Positions 32,209-43,891 of a stretch of 64,000 nt of DNA are shown piece by piece (position 1 is the stretch's first letter; each line of letters starts with the position of its first letter). The stretch covers positions 12,104,585-12,168,584 of the forward strand of contig JANAVB010002199.1 in the NCBI GenBank assembly GCA_029216955.1, written 5' to 3'. The notes under the pieces are model-generated. The model saw only the letters and a list, made by a program, of their open reading frames with translations. It had not been told where the DNA came from and did not search any database. The position numbers were made by a program, and so were the translations under genes. This stretch comes from Iris pallida. Lineage: Eukaryota > Streptophyta > Magnoliopsida > Asparagales > Iridaceae.

Positions 32209-35200
32209 TCAAGAATAGTACTTCTTTAGGAACTTGCCATTGATGGGCATCATGAACAAGTCTCCATTGGGTTTGGCGAGGCGGTAAGCGCCGTTTGAGT
32301 ATACCGTCTCTATGATGAAAGGTCCTTCCCACTTGGGCTCGAACTTTCCTGGTGTCTTGTGAGTTAACACCATCGGCCTCCTGACTGCCAGAACCAGGTC
32401 ACCAACTTGGAAAGTCCTTTGTTTGACCTTCTTGTTGAAAGCCTGTGAGATACGGGCTTGGTAGAGTTCGATGCGTTGTTGAGCTAGGAGACGCTTCTCA
32501 TCGAGTGCCTCCCGTTCCCGCAGACGACGACATTGATTGTCTTCTTCTGTGAGTTTATTTGTTATTGCTACGCAGAGTGAGGGTATCTGGATCTCGAGAG
32601 GCAGTACCGCTTCACTTCCGTAGACCAGGGAGAATGGTGTGTTGCCTGTCGGGGTCCGTACCGTTGTGCGGTAGGCCCAAAGGCATTCGCCAAGCTTTTC
32701 ATCCCAGTCGCGTTTATTGGACGACACGACCTTTTTGAGTAGCCTGACGATGGTTTTGTTGAACGCCTCTGCTAACCCGTTTGCTGCCGGATTATAGGTG
32801 GTGGATGCCACATTTTGAATGCGGTTCTTGTCACAGAACCTGCTAAAAATATGGCTGATAAACTGAGGATCGTTGTCATGAATGATCTGCCGGGGTACTC
32901 CAAAACGGTAAATGACATGGTGTTTGATAAAGCTGACCACCCTGGAGCTCTTTACTTCCGCCAATGGGACTGCTTCTGTCCATTTGGAGAAGTAATCGGT
33001 GATGGCCAGGATGAAACGGTGTCCTCTTGATGAAGGAGGGGTGATAGGTCCCACGATATCCATGCCCCAGGCTTCGAAGGGCCAGGAGGCGACTGTAGGA
33101 TGTAGTGGTTCAGACGGTGTATGTATAAAATCAGCATGGAGTTGGCATGCGTGACAGTTCTTAGCATATTCAACAGCGTCGGCGGCCATGGTTGGCTAGT
33201 AGTAGCCCATACGTCGCAGTCGATCCTGTAACTTAGGACCGGGTTGATGAGCTCCGCAAGTTCCGTCATGAGCTTCTCGGAGGGCTTCGGCTGCTTCTTC
33301 GTTGGACAGGCATCGAAGGAGGAGCCTATCGAAGGAATGTCGGTACAGCATTTTAGTAGCTGTGTCGTAGTAGAATCGAAGAGAGCGTCTCCTGACTGAG
33401 ACGGATTCTTTCGGGTCCTCTGGAAGAATTCCGTAGACAGCAAAGTCGATGAACGGGAACCTCCAGTCTCGGACATTAACACCAGTGTTCGTCGGCATGG
33501 CGTGGGCCACTTGCAAGCACAGGTTGTTTCTGGGACAAATCAAGTCTCGGCCTGTTACCGTGACATAGTGTTGAGTCCCAAAGGGCGCTGCCAATGAGGC
33601 TGCGAGGCCAGCCAGAGCGTCAGCCTCCAAGTTTTGTAGACGAGGCACGTGTTCGATGAAGAACCCGGTGAAGGTTGAAATGATGTTCAATGCAACTTCA
33701 TGGTAAGGGATCAGATCTTTATGACGAACCTCGTACTGTCCTCGAATCTGGTTCATGACGAGTTTTGAGTCACCATAGGCTTCCAGATGATCCACCCCCA
33801 GCTGTTGTGCGAGTTGGAGTCCCATGACGAGTGCGTTGTACTCGGCAACATTGTTGGAGCACGGCTTCGAAAGGGAGTAAGCACGCTGGATGACCAGCTG
33901 ATCGGGGGAGACTAAGACTACCCCCACTCCTGCGATGATTTGGCCTTTGGGGCCTGTTCTCGAAGCGCCATCGAAAAATATCCGCCAAACGGAGCTTCCT
34001 TCGGTGACGTTGGATTCTTGGACCTCATCCGGGATGTCTTTATAGAGTTTTGAGGATTCTGAGATGGGGTGTGCAGCTAAAAAGTCAGCCAGAGCTTGAC
34101 CTTTAACAGCTTTTTGCGGGACAAACACCATATTATATGGTGTTAGCAAAATCGCCCATGTGGCTAGCCGAGAGTTTAATGATCCTGGCTTCGTCATGAG
34201 GACTCTGAGTGGATTGACTCGAGAAATGACATGAATTGTCTGGCACGAGACATAATGACGAGTCTTCTGGATGGCAAACACCAAAGCCAAGTACTTCTTT
34301 TCAACGGGGTTGTACCGGTGTTCGGCCCCGATGAGCGTTCGACTGAGGTAGTAGATTGCTTGCTCATAGCCTGTATCGCTGTTTTGAGCTAGCAGAGCGC
34401 CAAGGGAATGATCCATGGCACAGACGTAAAGAAGAAATGGTTTGCCCGCGACAGGTGCCACCAGGACTGGTGGGCTCGTCAAGTAGGCTTTGATGTCGTC
34501 GAAAGCCTTCTGGCACTCCTCTGTCCAGACATAAGAGACTCCCTTCTTCATGAGCTGAGTGAAGGGTTGACATTTACCGGAAAGGTTTGCTATGAACCTC
34601 AGGATGTATGCCAGACGTCCCTGCAAGCCTCGAAGTTCTCGAAGATTCTTCGAAGGGTCCATGTTGAGGATGGCTTTGGTCTTCTCGGGATCAACATGAA
34701 TGCCTTTCGTCGTGATGACAAAGCCCAAGAATTTGCCGCTAGAAACCCCCAGGAAGGATTTAGCGGGGTTCATTTTGAGTTGATGTGCCCGCATGAGATC
34801 GAAGACTGTCTTCAAATCCTGTAGGTGATCTCCTTTGAGGCGGCTCTTGACTGCGATGTCGTCAACATAGCATTCGACTGTTTTGCGAAGATGTTGACGG
34901 AAGATGGTGCTCATAGCTCGTTGGTATGTTGCACCGGCGTTTTTCAAGCCGAAGGGCATTACTGTGTAGCAGAAAACACCCTTTGGAGTCCTGAATGACG
35001 TGTGCTTCGCGTCATCGGGGAACATCTTGATTTGATTGTAGCCTGAATATCCATCCATGAAGGACATGCGTTCAAAACCACATGTGTTGTCGATCATTAC
35101 GTCGGTGATCGGAAGCAGGAATTCGTCCTTCGGACAAGCAGAATTGAGGTCCCTGAAGTCGATACAGACTCGTATCTTTCCGTTCTTCTTGGTGACAGGT

Positions 35201-36579
35201 ACGATGTTGGCTACCCAATTTGGGTGTTGTTCCTCATGGATGAAGCCGCTAGTCAAGAGTTTGTCCACTTCCTGATCGATGGCATTCATGATGTCCAGAC
35301 GGAAACGTCGTTGTTGTTGTTTGATAGGTTTGGCATCAGGTAAGATGTTCAACCTATGCATTGCGATCTGTGGATCGAGTCCCGGCATGTCTTCGTAGCT
35401 CCAGGCAAAGACGTCGATATACTCTTTAGCCAGCTGGGTTAAAGCCTCTCGGTTTTCTCCTTCTAGGCTTTTGCTGACGAAGATGGGTTTGGAAGAAGAT
35501 CCGTCCACAAGGTCGATCTGCTCGACTTCGTCTTCGGTGGGAGGTTCACGTAACTCAAAACGAGACTCCCATTGCTCTCCTAGGCGTTGAGCCCAGGGTT
35601 CTTCTTCGAAGGGTTCCGGCGTTTGGTCTTCGCCTTCACCTTTTTGAGGTTGTGCTGACGTCATGTTAGCTGACAGCACTTTCCTGAAGACTGATCCGAT
35701 ACTGGTATCAGAATCCCAAGTCGACGCTTCGGACGAGTGGGAATGTTCTACGTCTTCTACGTCTGAGCTCTCTGGGGTTGATGGTGGCGTGACATAGCCT
35801 ATCCCCCGTCGAGTTTTGTTGTAGTAGTTTTGCGGCCTTTCTTTGGGTGTTGAACACTGGAGAGGGAGAGGTCGACCCTTGCCATAGTTTAGGCCTTTGT
35901 TGCTTTTCAGGTCGTAGCCCATCTTCTGGATGGTGTGCTTTGCTGTATCCGTATACCGATAAACTTGTACTCTGTCGGTATCAGGTTCAGGCTCGAGTGA
36001 CGGGAGGTCTTGATGACGCTCGACTTTGCCAAAAATAGAGGATCTTTCGTCTCGGTTTCGTGGAGGGTTCATGAAACAGACTCCTTGAGACGGGACTACT
36101 CGGTTTACATTATGGACGGTCGTTATTTGTGTTTGCAACGACCGTAGAGCGTGATCTAATGTATACATGACATTCCAATGTGGAAGACAAGAATAATTAA
36201 AAGACACTCTATTATTGATGAAGTACGAGATTTTATCCCGCGGGATTACATTGTCTAAGGAGGGTGCATCTACATCAGCAGAGATATATTCGCCAAGCTC
36301 CTCGTCTGTAAGCACTGGGGTTGGATCAGGAGAGTCCACCACAGCTTTGATCTTGGGGTCTGAGAGGGTTATGTGAGCCCTCTCTGGCATCTTGGATGAC
36401 TGCGGGGGCTTGCCATTGAGACGCACCTTCAGGGGTGCCTTAATTGCGCCTCCTGTGAGTGGTGTCTTCCCCTGTAATTTTGCCACCAGGGGAGCCGATG
36501 TTTGAGGCGGCTTTCCTTTGAGGCGTATCTTCAGGAGAGCCTCCAGAGTCGGTGCTTTCCCAGATAGCTTGATGCTCAT
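32209..36579 (-). pseudogene. pol: Tat-lineage pol: RT, RNase H, archaeal RNase H, integrase (one TAG stop)
   Basis: ATG at 36579 (MSIKLSGKAP) gives 1127 codons to TAG at 33198-33196; the same frame then continues through 32209. RT spans about residues 440-640 with FMDGYSGY near 507 and YVDD at 571-574. RNase H is at about 690-800. A second, archaeal-type RNase H at about 863-995 has D870, E913, D937 and D987. The integrase zinc region (HX6H, then CHAC) straddles the stop. The integrase core after it has D44, D105 and E141 (numbered from the ATG at 33189), a DD35E triad; the usual Gly two residues after D105 is Asp. A C-terminal barrel-like end follows (FEPKWEGPF). The start overlaps the gag-protease stop as ATGA. 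Confidence 0.9.
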
Positions 36580-39425
36580 TGGAGGCGCCTTCTGGGTGGT
36601 TTGCCCTTCAGTCGGATCTTCAGTGGAGCATCTGGATTCGTCTCAGGCTCCGTGTCCGGCTCAGTTGCCGTCTCAGCCTCATCATCAGCATCGTTGGCTT
36701 CTTCCTCGTCAAGTGGCTTGTACAAGTCGGAATCGGTGAAGTAAGCCTCAATCCCTTTGAAAGGATCGATGTCTGCGAACTCCGTCCGGATGACGCCGTT
36801 GGTAGATACATATTTCATGCATTGGTGGAGCATGGAAGGCACCACCATGTACTCATGTAGCCATGGTCGGCCGAGCAGGATGTTGTAGTTGACCTCGGCA
36901 TCCACCACATAACAAGTCACCTCAGTTTTGAGGTTGCCTATGTGACACTTCAGTCGAATCTTGCCCAGTGGTTCGCTTTTGCTAGCGTTGAAGCCACTGA
37001 TGGTTGTGTTGGAGGGCGCCAGCCGGTACATTGGGATCCCCAGTTTTGACATCAGCGCCTTCGGGATGATGCTGAGGGAAGACCCCGGATCGATCTGAAT
37101 CTGGCTCACCTTGACTGAACCGATGTACCCCGTGTAATACAGTGGTCGGTTATGTCGGTGGTGCTTGAGCAGCATGTCTTGTTGGGTGAAGGTTATGTTT
37201 GGGATAATTTCCTTCGCACAATGACAGTGCGCACAAGTAGTTGGGAGGTCTTCAGGCTGCTTGACCTGACTGAGAAAGGATTCAGCGTCCTTCAGAGCTT
37301 CGCAGAGAGCTTCTCGGGAGTCTTTGGAAAGACGCAGGAGCTCAAACAAAGATAAGCGCGCAGGAGTACTGGCCAGTTGTGCCAGTATGTCAAAGTTGTG
37401 GGGCTTGGCTAGCCCCGAAGCATTCTCCTTCCGTAGAGGTCTGTCGAAACGAGCCTCCACCTGCTTCTGCTTATTGGCTGCTGAGGGTTTAGATGGGCCC
37501 TCCTCAGGGATTGTGCCGGAAGGCACCACCTCGGTGGCAGCTTCGTCGGGCTGAGCATTCTGTTGTGCACGCGTCTGCACTGGAAGTGCCTCTTCTGTTG
37601 AAGAAGAGACCGTACGGCAAGACTTGATCTTCCTGCCTTTTGATTTGGAGGTAGAGCGTACCTCCGGTTGAGTCACCTCGGAAACGAGGTCGGGGTGAAC
37701 CCAGAGGACCTCTCCTCGAGATGTGGTGAGTGGGATGAGTCCACTCACATTGTCGCGGGTAGGTGGCAAGTTCACCACCTCTATTATCGCCTTAGGGATG
37801 GGGACGACGCCATCTTGTGTGGTGGTCGGCGGCAAGGTGCCGAACTGAAGTGACACCACATTGGCTGATACCGTCTTCTCTTCATAGTCGACGGAGATTA
37901 CATCGGCATTGATCATGCGCTGGATGTAATTCTTGAGGACGTAGCAGTCCTTGGTCGGGTGTTCGACAAACCGATGGTAGTGACAGTACCTCGGGTTATC
38001 CACTTTCCCAACTTCATCGGGCCGCTTTAGGTCCGGGAGCTTGATCTTGTCACCCTGCTTCAGTATTTCGAAGAGTTGCAGGGTGTCTTCGTCATTGAAT
38101 GAATACACCTCCTTGGGTCTCGGCGCCAGTAGAGGTTTCTGAGTAGGCGCAGATGCGCCCTTCGAGGCATTAACAGTCAATGCCTGTTTCCCCTTTGCTT
38201 CTCGCCCGGAGTTGTTGGCTGCTGACTTTTTTCCCTTATCATCAAAGGCGGGGAAGCTGACACCCAGAAGACGTGCATTGGCCGCCTTCTTTTCTGCGGC
38301 TTCAGCTTCGATAATCAGGGAGCTCCAGTCGGGAGGGGGAGTAGAGTTGAGCCAGAGCTTCACTGCGGGCAGCATGTTCATACTGCAAGAGGAGAGGAGC
38401 GCATATTCTGGCATGCCTGGAGGTAGCCTGAAGCAGGCTTGTCGGAAGCGTTCGATGAACACCCGAACCGTTTCTTTCTCCTTCTAGCGAATCTCTATGA
38501 GAGATGCCATCGTCATGTCCTTCCCGCTGTCGTAGAAGCGATCGAGGAAGAGATGCGTTAAGTCGTCGAAGGACGATATAGAATTGTCGGGAAGGCTGCA
38601 GTACCAGTCATACGCCACCCCTTTTAGGGCCCCAACAAAGATGCTGGTGAGGAGCGCGACCTCCTTTTGGAGATGCCCTGTTTGTGACTGGAAATATGTC
38701 AGGTATCGATGCGGAGAGTCCTTCCCATCGTATGGTGTGAGCGTTTGTGGTTTATATTTTGGAGGATAAACCACCTTGTTCCACTCGAGGGGATAAGGCT
38801 GGGGAATGCCCATCTTCTGGCGTTCCTTTTGCCTATTTTTGGACTCGAAGTGCTCCCGCAGGTCCTTGATCATTTCGACCACATCCTCCGTGGAGCTAGA
38901 AGTCGGGGAAGGTGGCACTATCTGAAGCGGAGCATTTGAGGGTTTCGATGTCCGAGGTGCTTCTGTGTCGGAGGGTGCCCGTTGAAGGGGTACACTCGAC
39001 TCCCCATTAACTCCTGGTTCGGGACCGGTTGAAGGTGTTCTGGTCAAGGCCGACCGAATATCAAATACTGCTTGAGTCAGTACTTGCATAGAGGCAGAGA
39101 GGGTTTTGAGTCCTCCCTCTAATGAGTCTATGCGCTGAACAATGTCCTGCGGTGGCGCATCAGACTCGGCATCATCCCCAGCCATGTATACTGTCCTGAC
39201 ATGGCCATGAGTGGATGGATTGGTTGAGGCTTCGCTCTCGGCCTCACTTTTATGTGGGGGAGTCACCTCTCCTGGTGTTTCAGCTTGGCCACCCCCAGTC
39301 ACGTTCTGGAGGTCATTCTCGACGGGTGCATCTGTCAGGGCCTGATTGTCCTCGACTCCGTCTTGAAGGGCCTCTTCGTCTCTACCCCCAGCTGTGTCCT
39401 GGGGGACATCTTCGTTTCGAGGCAC
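36576..39425 (-). pseudogene. gag-pro: Tat-lineage gag-protease (one TAG stop)
   Basis: An open frame runs from 39425, where no ATG marks the start (first ATG at 39185), to 36576. It is broken once by TAG at 38486-38484, just after SLIEIR. Capsid-like gag lies around 38780-38330 (AYDWYCSLPD, FIERFRQACFRLPPG). A zinc-knuckle variant CX2HX4HX4C (CHYHRFVEHPTKDC) is near 37995-37950. The aspartic protease has IDPGSSLSIIPK near 37095-37060. The end repeats a motif IRLKGKPP that recurs at the start of pol. The missing ATG suggests either translation from an upstream frame or splicing, as known for Ogre elements. Confidence 0.88.
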
Positions 39426-39703
39426 TTTTGGGAGGCTGACCTCGCCTCAACAAGGGTTTGACTACCCCCAGCTTCCTCCAAGAACTTCTTCTTTGACCGA
39501 GTGCCTTCAAACACCCCGGAGGTCGAGACTGCTGCCTTGGTTCTCCCTGATTGGCTTTTGGACGAGGAATTGTCGGTCGCCTTCCGGAGAGATGAGGAGT
39601 TGGAGACCACATTGCATGAAGCAACTCTTGGCTCCTCTTCTGTTGACACCTTCTTTCCAAGGCGATGTTGGAGGGGTGTCGATGACTGCAGTCGCTGGAA
39701 GAC

Positions 39704-40777
39704 TTACTGTCTTGGTGGTACTGTCGTCTTGCCACAGCAGTTGATAGTGACCACCGCACAAGTATGCCCCGTGAGAGGCTCATCGTGCTTGTTGGTCGAC
39801 TCTCCTGATCGGCGCTTGTGAGTGATCACATTACGCAGGTCGTTAGAGGAGAGTGCTACCCTCACACCCCCTTCAGGTGCATGGCAAGGCCAAACGCCGG
39901 GGCGGACAGGTGAGTGCTGCGCCCCCTGATCTAATACCAAGCAGGCATCATGATCAGTAGTTGGGGAACAACAACATTTGAAGTGACTTGAACGAACCTC
40001 GAACGCACAACCAGAGGAGGCGCGGGAGTTCAAGACCACTGAATTTGTCGCACTCGACTTGGTTATGCACGCAGTGGATGCGCCCAAGTGACATGAGGAC
40101 TTTGAAGGTCGACTCGTCTTTGGTGCCGAAGCACCTGAGTCGACCTTGTACAGCTTGCCATCGGCTGCGCGCATGATTGTGAGCACGTGCCTCTGGCCTG
40201 TTGCTGGCATAGCACGCTTGGGGCGCATGGCCCGTGCCGCCTTGGATCTCTTTGTACTAGCCCGCTGGGGCGCATAGTACTCAGCATCCAAATTCTCCTC
40301 GCCATTACAGCGAGTGAGTCTGTCAAAGACAGAGACTTTTTGTGGCGCATCAGAGGTGATGCGCGGGGCTTTGGCTGCGCCCCTGCTCCGTTGACGCATC
40401 TTCCTCGCCTGAGAGGGAGATGGCTGGGGAATGTGGTCAGCCATACGTTTCCCCGAGAGATGCGCTGCATCAGCGGACGCACCTTGGTTGCTGAGAACGT
40501 CAGCAGGAAGGGAGGACTAGATTGGCACATCCCCTTCAGTGGTGGTGCCCGAGGCGTCGACCTTGCGCACCCAGACACGGCGGGTCTTCTTCGGCTTCGG
40601 CAGCCGCTTCGAAGGACTCGCGCTTCCTTCAGAAATGAACTCCTCGTACGCCTGTTGATTGAGGCGCACGACCAGCGTCTTGTGGGAGGAGCCCACCTTC
40701 ACGTCGTCGGCCTGTGACACGACTTTCTCGGAAGAGGAGAAAGAAGTCCCCAGCAGAGTCGCCAGCTTGTTTGCCAT
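39704..40777 (-). pseudogene. Pre-gag ORF1 of Tat element B, starting in the LTR (one TAG stop)
   Basis: ATG at 40777 lies in the last 9 bases of the 5' LTR. The frame crosses the primer site (codons 5-11, LATLLGT), is interrupted by TAG at 40519-40517, and continues in the same frame to 39704, about 357 codons. The protein is basic, rich in Ser/Lys/Arg, with PKPKKTRR near residue 65, and shows no enzymatic motif. VFDRLTRCNGEENL near residue 150 recalls a segment common in plant Tat gag precursors. Tat/Ogre elements are known for an extra ORF ahead of gag. It may be joined to gag by splicing across 39704-39425. Confidence 0.55.
40747..40765 (-). promoter_or_regulatory. Primer binding site, tRNA-Arg type
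   Basis: The minus strand reads TGGCGACTCTGCTGGGGAC, 3 nt after the 5' LTR. It matches the primer site I recall for Ogre/Tat elements, which is complementary to the 3' end of tRNA-Arg. Confidence 0.8.
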
Positions 40778-41087
40778 TAAAATCGTTTGATTGTAAATCT
40801 TAATACAAACAGAACAGTGTTACAATATAGGACTTAGATGTAGTCCTAGGAGTACACTTTTGTTTAATCTGGGTCCTAAGTGCCAATGGAGTGAGTGGTA
40901 ATACGTTGACTCCGTTGACGGGCTGACGACGGTTATCGGTTCTCTGAAGGTGTAGATTGCTCTTGGTGCTGGAGCTGGCTGAGAGAAGGAAGACGTTGAG
41001 TGTCTGTATCTGCCTCTCTGATGATCTCTGTCTGGATTGTTCGTATGTATGTCTCTGTCTGTGTGTGTAAGGAGGGGATAGTTCCTC

Positions 41088-41095
41088 CATTTATA
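41088..41095 (-). promoter_or_regulatory. Sense TATA box of 5' LTR, element B
   Basis: TATAAATG on the minus strand, about 310 nt before the ORF1 ATG at 40777. It is the expected promoter of the gag-pol transcript. Confidence 0.65.
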
Positions 41096-42142
41096 GCTGG
41101 GCAGGTTGACTGCTCATGCGCACATATGTAGGATGCACCGGTGCGTGGGGATGCCACGTAGAGATTGCTGATGGAGGCGCACGGAAGATGCGCCCTACTC
41201 GTGAGGTTGAATTCTTCATACTGCTGTTGTGAGCCGGCACGTAGCAGAGGAGAAGATCTTTCTGTTGCTGAGATCTTGGATGAGTTGAGTCAAAGGACAC
41301 GTGTTGTCGACCCATGGCTCGGAGATCTCTGATTTGGTGGGGGGAATGATTTGGTGGGATGCGCCTTGGATTGGGTGCATGATGAGATTTTGGCTCGTGA
41401 CCTTTAGGAGTCACGAGCCGTTCTGGGCGCATGGCTTTTGAGGCGCATGCAAGCGACTTTCCTTCTGTCTTTCGGGATCAGAGATCAGTCTGGGACGCTT
41501 GGCTTTTGAGGCGCATGCAAAGCTTCAACTGGAGACTCTTCTTCTGTCTTTAGGGATCAGTGAAGGGTCTGAGGCACATGGCTTTCGAGGCGCATGCAGG
41601 TTTGGACACATGGCCGCGGAGGCGCATACGGGTGGTCGAGTGGCCACGTGGCAGTAGCCGTCGGGATAGAGTCATGATGATGCTGACGTTGTGGATGCTT
41701 CGTCTTCTGCAAAAGCTGTCAGCCGTTCAGACTTGGGAAGGCGTGCTGCCAACTCTGTCAGTTCAGCATTTAATGTTGGTGACATTCGATGGACAGCTGA
41801 GTGGGGGCGTCGGTTGACGTTCTACTAGGCGTATGGGGGCGCATCCCCTTTGATGCTCTCGGTACAGGGCGCATCTGTGGGAGGCGCTTGGTGTTTGAAG
41901 GGGTGTGATGCCTGTCCAGCCGGCGCATCCGACACGTCTTTAATGATGCGGCTGTTTCGCTTCTCGAGTGCTTTTAAATAGCCGTTTGGCTGAAGTCGAG
42001 GCGTCCGGTTCATCCATTTAATGTGAGTTCATTGCTCGGAACTCGGAGAGCCATCCACTTGGCGCATGGGTTTGATCTGCCCGGCCTATAAATAGTGGCA
42101 TGGAGAGAAGGTTTGCCTCTCATTCCCTCATGTCTTTCCAAT

Positions 42143-42535
42143 ATGAACTCAGGTTCTCGGGTGCATTCTGTTGACGAAGTGCTTCCGAGGGTGAAGATGA
42201 GACGCCATGTTGTCATTGATGCTCTTGAAGGTGACTGTTACATCCAAAAGACGGAGTCGAGGGCTTCTGAGGCAGGCGGAAGGTGCCTGTTGCATCCAAA
42301 GATGGGGATGCTCGGGCCTCGTCTTCGTTGTTCCGGAAGAGCCGTAGATCGGAATGGCGGTGCTAGGCTCTCTCTTTCTTCAAAGTGGGTGTCGCCCGCT
42401 CTGACTGTGTTGAAAGCTGCCTTTCGCCGTGATTTCGATCACGGTCTTCCTTGGCCTTTGGAGGCTCTTTCGAAGCCTCCCCTGGCCACAGCTTTGCGGT
42501 GCTCTTCTCTTCCTTGGTTCCAGCCAGAGGGTTAA
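42143..42535 (+). CDS. Hypothetical 130-aa antisense ORF, second LTR copy
   Basis: Same unit as 26018-26410: TATAAATA at 42087-42094, ATG at 42143, stop at 42533-42535 and AATAAA at 42901-42906. The frame is intact in both copies, with a few amino acid changes (for example Cys to Arg near residue 31). No domain is recognised. Confidence 0.35.
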   Translation: MNSGSRVHSVDEVLPRVKMRRHVVIDALEGDCYIQKTESRASEAGGRCLLHPKMGMLGPRLRCSGRAVDRNGGARLSLSSKWVSPALTVLKAAFRRDFDHGLPWPLEALSKPPLATALRCSSLPWFQPEG

Positions 42536-43102
42536 ATGCTTTGTGTATCAAAGCATTTATCAGGCGAGCCTGGTTGGAAGAGCGGCACATAACTGGGCTC
42601 TGCTCGGCCAGGTGAGCCTGGTTGGAAGAATAACTGGGCTGCTGAAGGGATGCACATAACTGAGCTGCTGAAGGGATGCACATAACTGAGCTGCTGAAGA
42701 GATGGCGGGATGCGCCTGGTTGGAGGCGCATGACATCTGTTGTGCCTAACTGGCAGCGCATGGTGACTGGCAGCGCATGATGACTGCTGCGCCTATCTGG
42801 AGGCGCATGGTGGCCGCTGGTCGTAGACTTAGGATCTTTCCTTTGTAAAAATTCTCCTTTGTACAACCTTTTTTAGACATGTAATAGACTTTTATATATA
42901 AATAAAAAGTCCTTCTTCAAATGTCTATGGTTAATGACTTTGTTGTGAAGTGTTCTGTGCGAGTCCTGGCGCATGTAGTGTCTGGCGCATGGTCTTTCTG
43001 GTTGTGAAATTCCATGCTTCTACAGTTGTATCATGATTACTTTTACAAGTGTTTAAACGATGTGCATATGTATCTATCTTACAGAATTATCCTCAAATAG
43101 AT

Positions 43103-43891
43103 ATGGAGCTGAATTACTATCTGCGAAATCATTCGTGGATGTACAACTGTCATCCTGATGACATATCCGGTGTGCGGGATGAATTCATAGAGGGTGTACA
43201 CCAGTTCCTGCAGTTTGCCAAGGCGTTCCCTCAGTACATGGACGGTACCAAAATTAAGTGTCCGTGTGTGAGATGTCGCAACTTGAAATATCATCCAGAA
43301 GTGGATGTCACATATCATTTATACTCGAAGGGTTTCACGCCAAATTACTATCAGTGGAGCGAGCACAGAGAACTTGTCTCTTTAGCATCGAAGTACGAGC
43401 CTTATGTGGATGTCCACAATAACGTTCCTTACGACGATGGGTTGGTGAACATGGTTTTTGACGCGGCCGGGCCTAGTTTCGATCCGGATGATCATGATGC
43501 ACCTGAGGAGGCACCGAACCCCGATGCTGCACAGTTTATAGAGTTGCTGGAGAATGCAAGGACTCCATTATATCCTGGTTGTGAGGACCATTCACCGTTG
43601 GAGGTGATTACAAGATTGTTGAGCATCAAGTCCGATTTTAACATTTCGTAAGATTTCTACAACCGTCTTATGGAGTTGTTTATAGAAATATTGCTTGAGG
43701 GTGCGAAGTTGCCTAAAGACTTCTACCGGTCTAAGAGGATGGTTAGATAGCTCTGGATAGGATACGAAAAAATCGATGCCTATCGCAACGGGTGCATGTT
43801 GTACTACAAAGACGCTAAGGATGAAGTCGCCTGCAGATTTTGTGGTGTCGATCGCTATAAGGCATGTGGTAGAGGAAAGTCTGTCGGTGCC
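43103..43891 (+). pseudogene. CACTA tnp2-type transposase, N-terminal part (interrupted by LARD)
   Basis: A likely acceptor TTACAG at 43079-43084 precedes ATG at 43103 (MELNYYLRNHSWMYN). Residues 1-110 hold the transposase-associated domain with CPCVRCRN. The start of tnp2 follows (FYNRLMELF, GYEKIDAYRNGCMLYYKD, CRFCGVDRYK). Stops TAA at 43649-43651 and TAG near 43748 break the frame. The LARD inserted at 43892, and the gene resumes at 52891 after the duplicated GTGCC. Confidence 0.85.

Larger units (their letters stand above)
24645..43024 (-). mobile_element. Tat-lineage Ty3/gypsy retrotransposon (element B, 18.4 kb, complete)
   Basis: It has two 2.25-kb LTRs and TSD GTTGT (24640-24644 and 43025-43029). 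A tRNA-Arg-type primer site lies at 40765-40747 and a polypurine tract at 26915-26899. On the minus strand are a pre-gag ORF, gag-protease, RT-RNase H-archaeal RNase H, and integrase. On the plus strand is an antisense gene between integrase and the 3' LTR. By eye about 3 differences occur in the first 210 bp of the LTRs, so insertion is fairly recent. The extra RNase H with FFDGA / AEYNAL / GDSKL motifs and the antisense gene mark the Tat lineage (Ogre/Retand group). Each gene carries one TAG stop. Confidence 0.92.
40769..43024 (-). repeat. 5' LTR of Tat element B (2256 bp)
   Basis: A near-identical copy of 24645-26898, bounded by TGTTTGCC and TTCTACA, with TSD GTTGT at 43025-43029. Most differences from the other LTR are C/T or G/A changes. 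Confidence 0.92.

Noticed and set aside
32815..33030. Plus-strand ORF opposite integrase
   Set aside because: Antisense shadow of the integrase core.
33770..36860. Numerous short plus-strand ORFs opposite pol and gag
   Set aside because: Shadow frames of the minus-strand polyprotein with no domain or codon signal.
40800..41090. 96-aa minus-strand ORF conserved in both Tat LTRs (also 24677-24967)
   Set aside because: Its ATG overlaps the TATA box, so it would lie upstream of the transcript start. Conservation reflects LTR identity.
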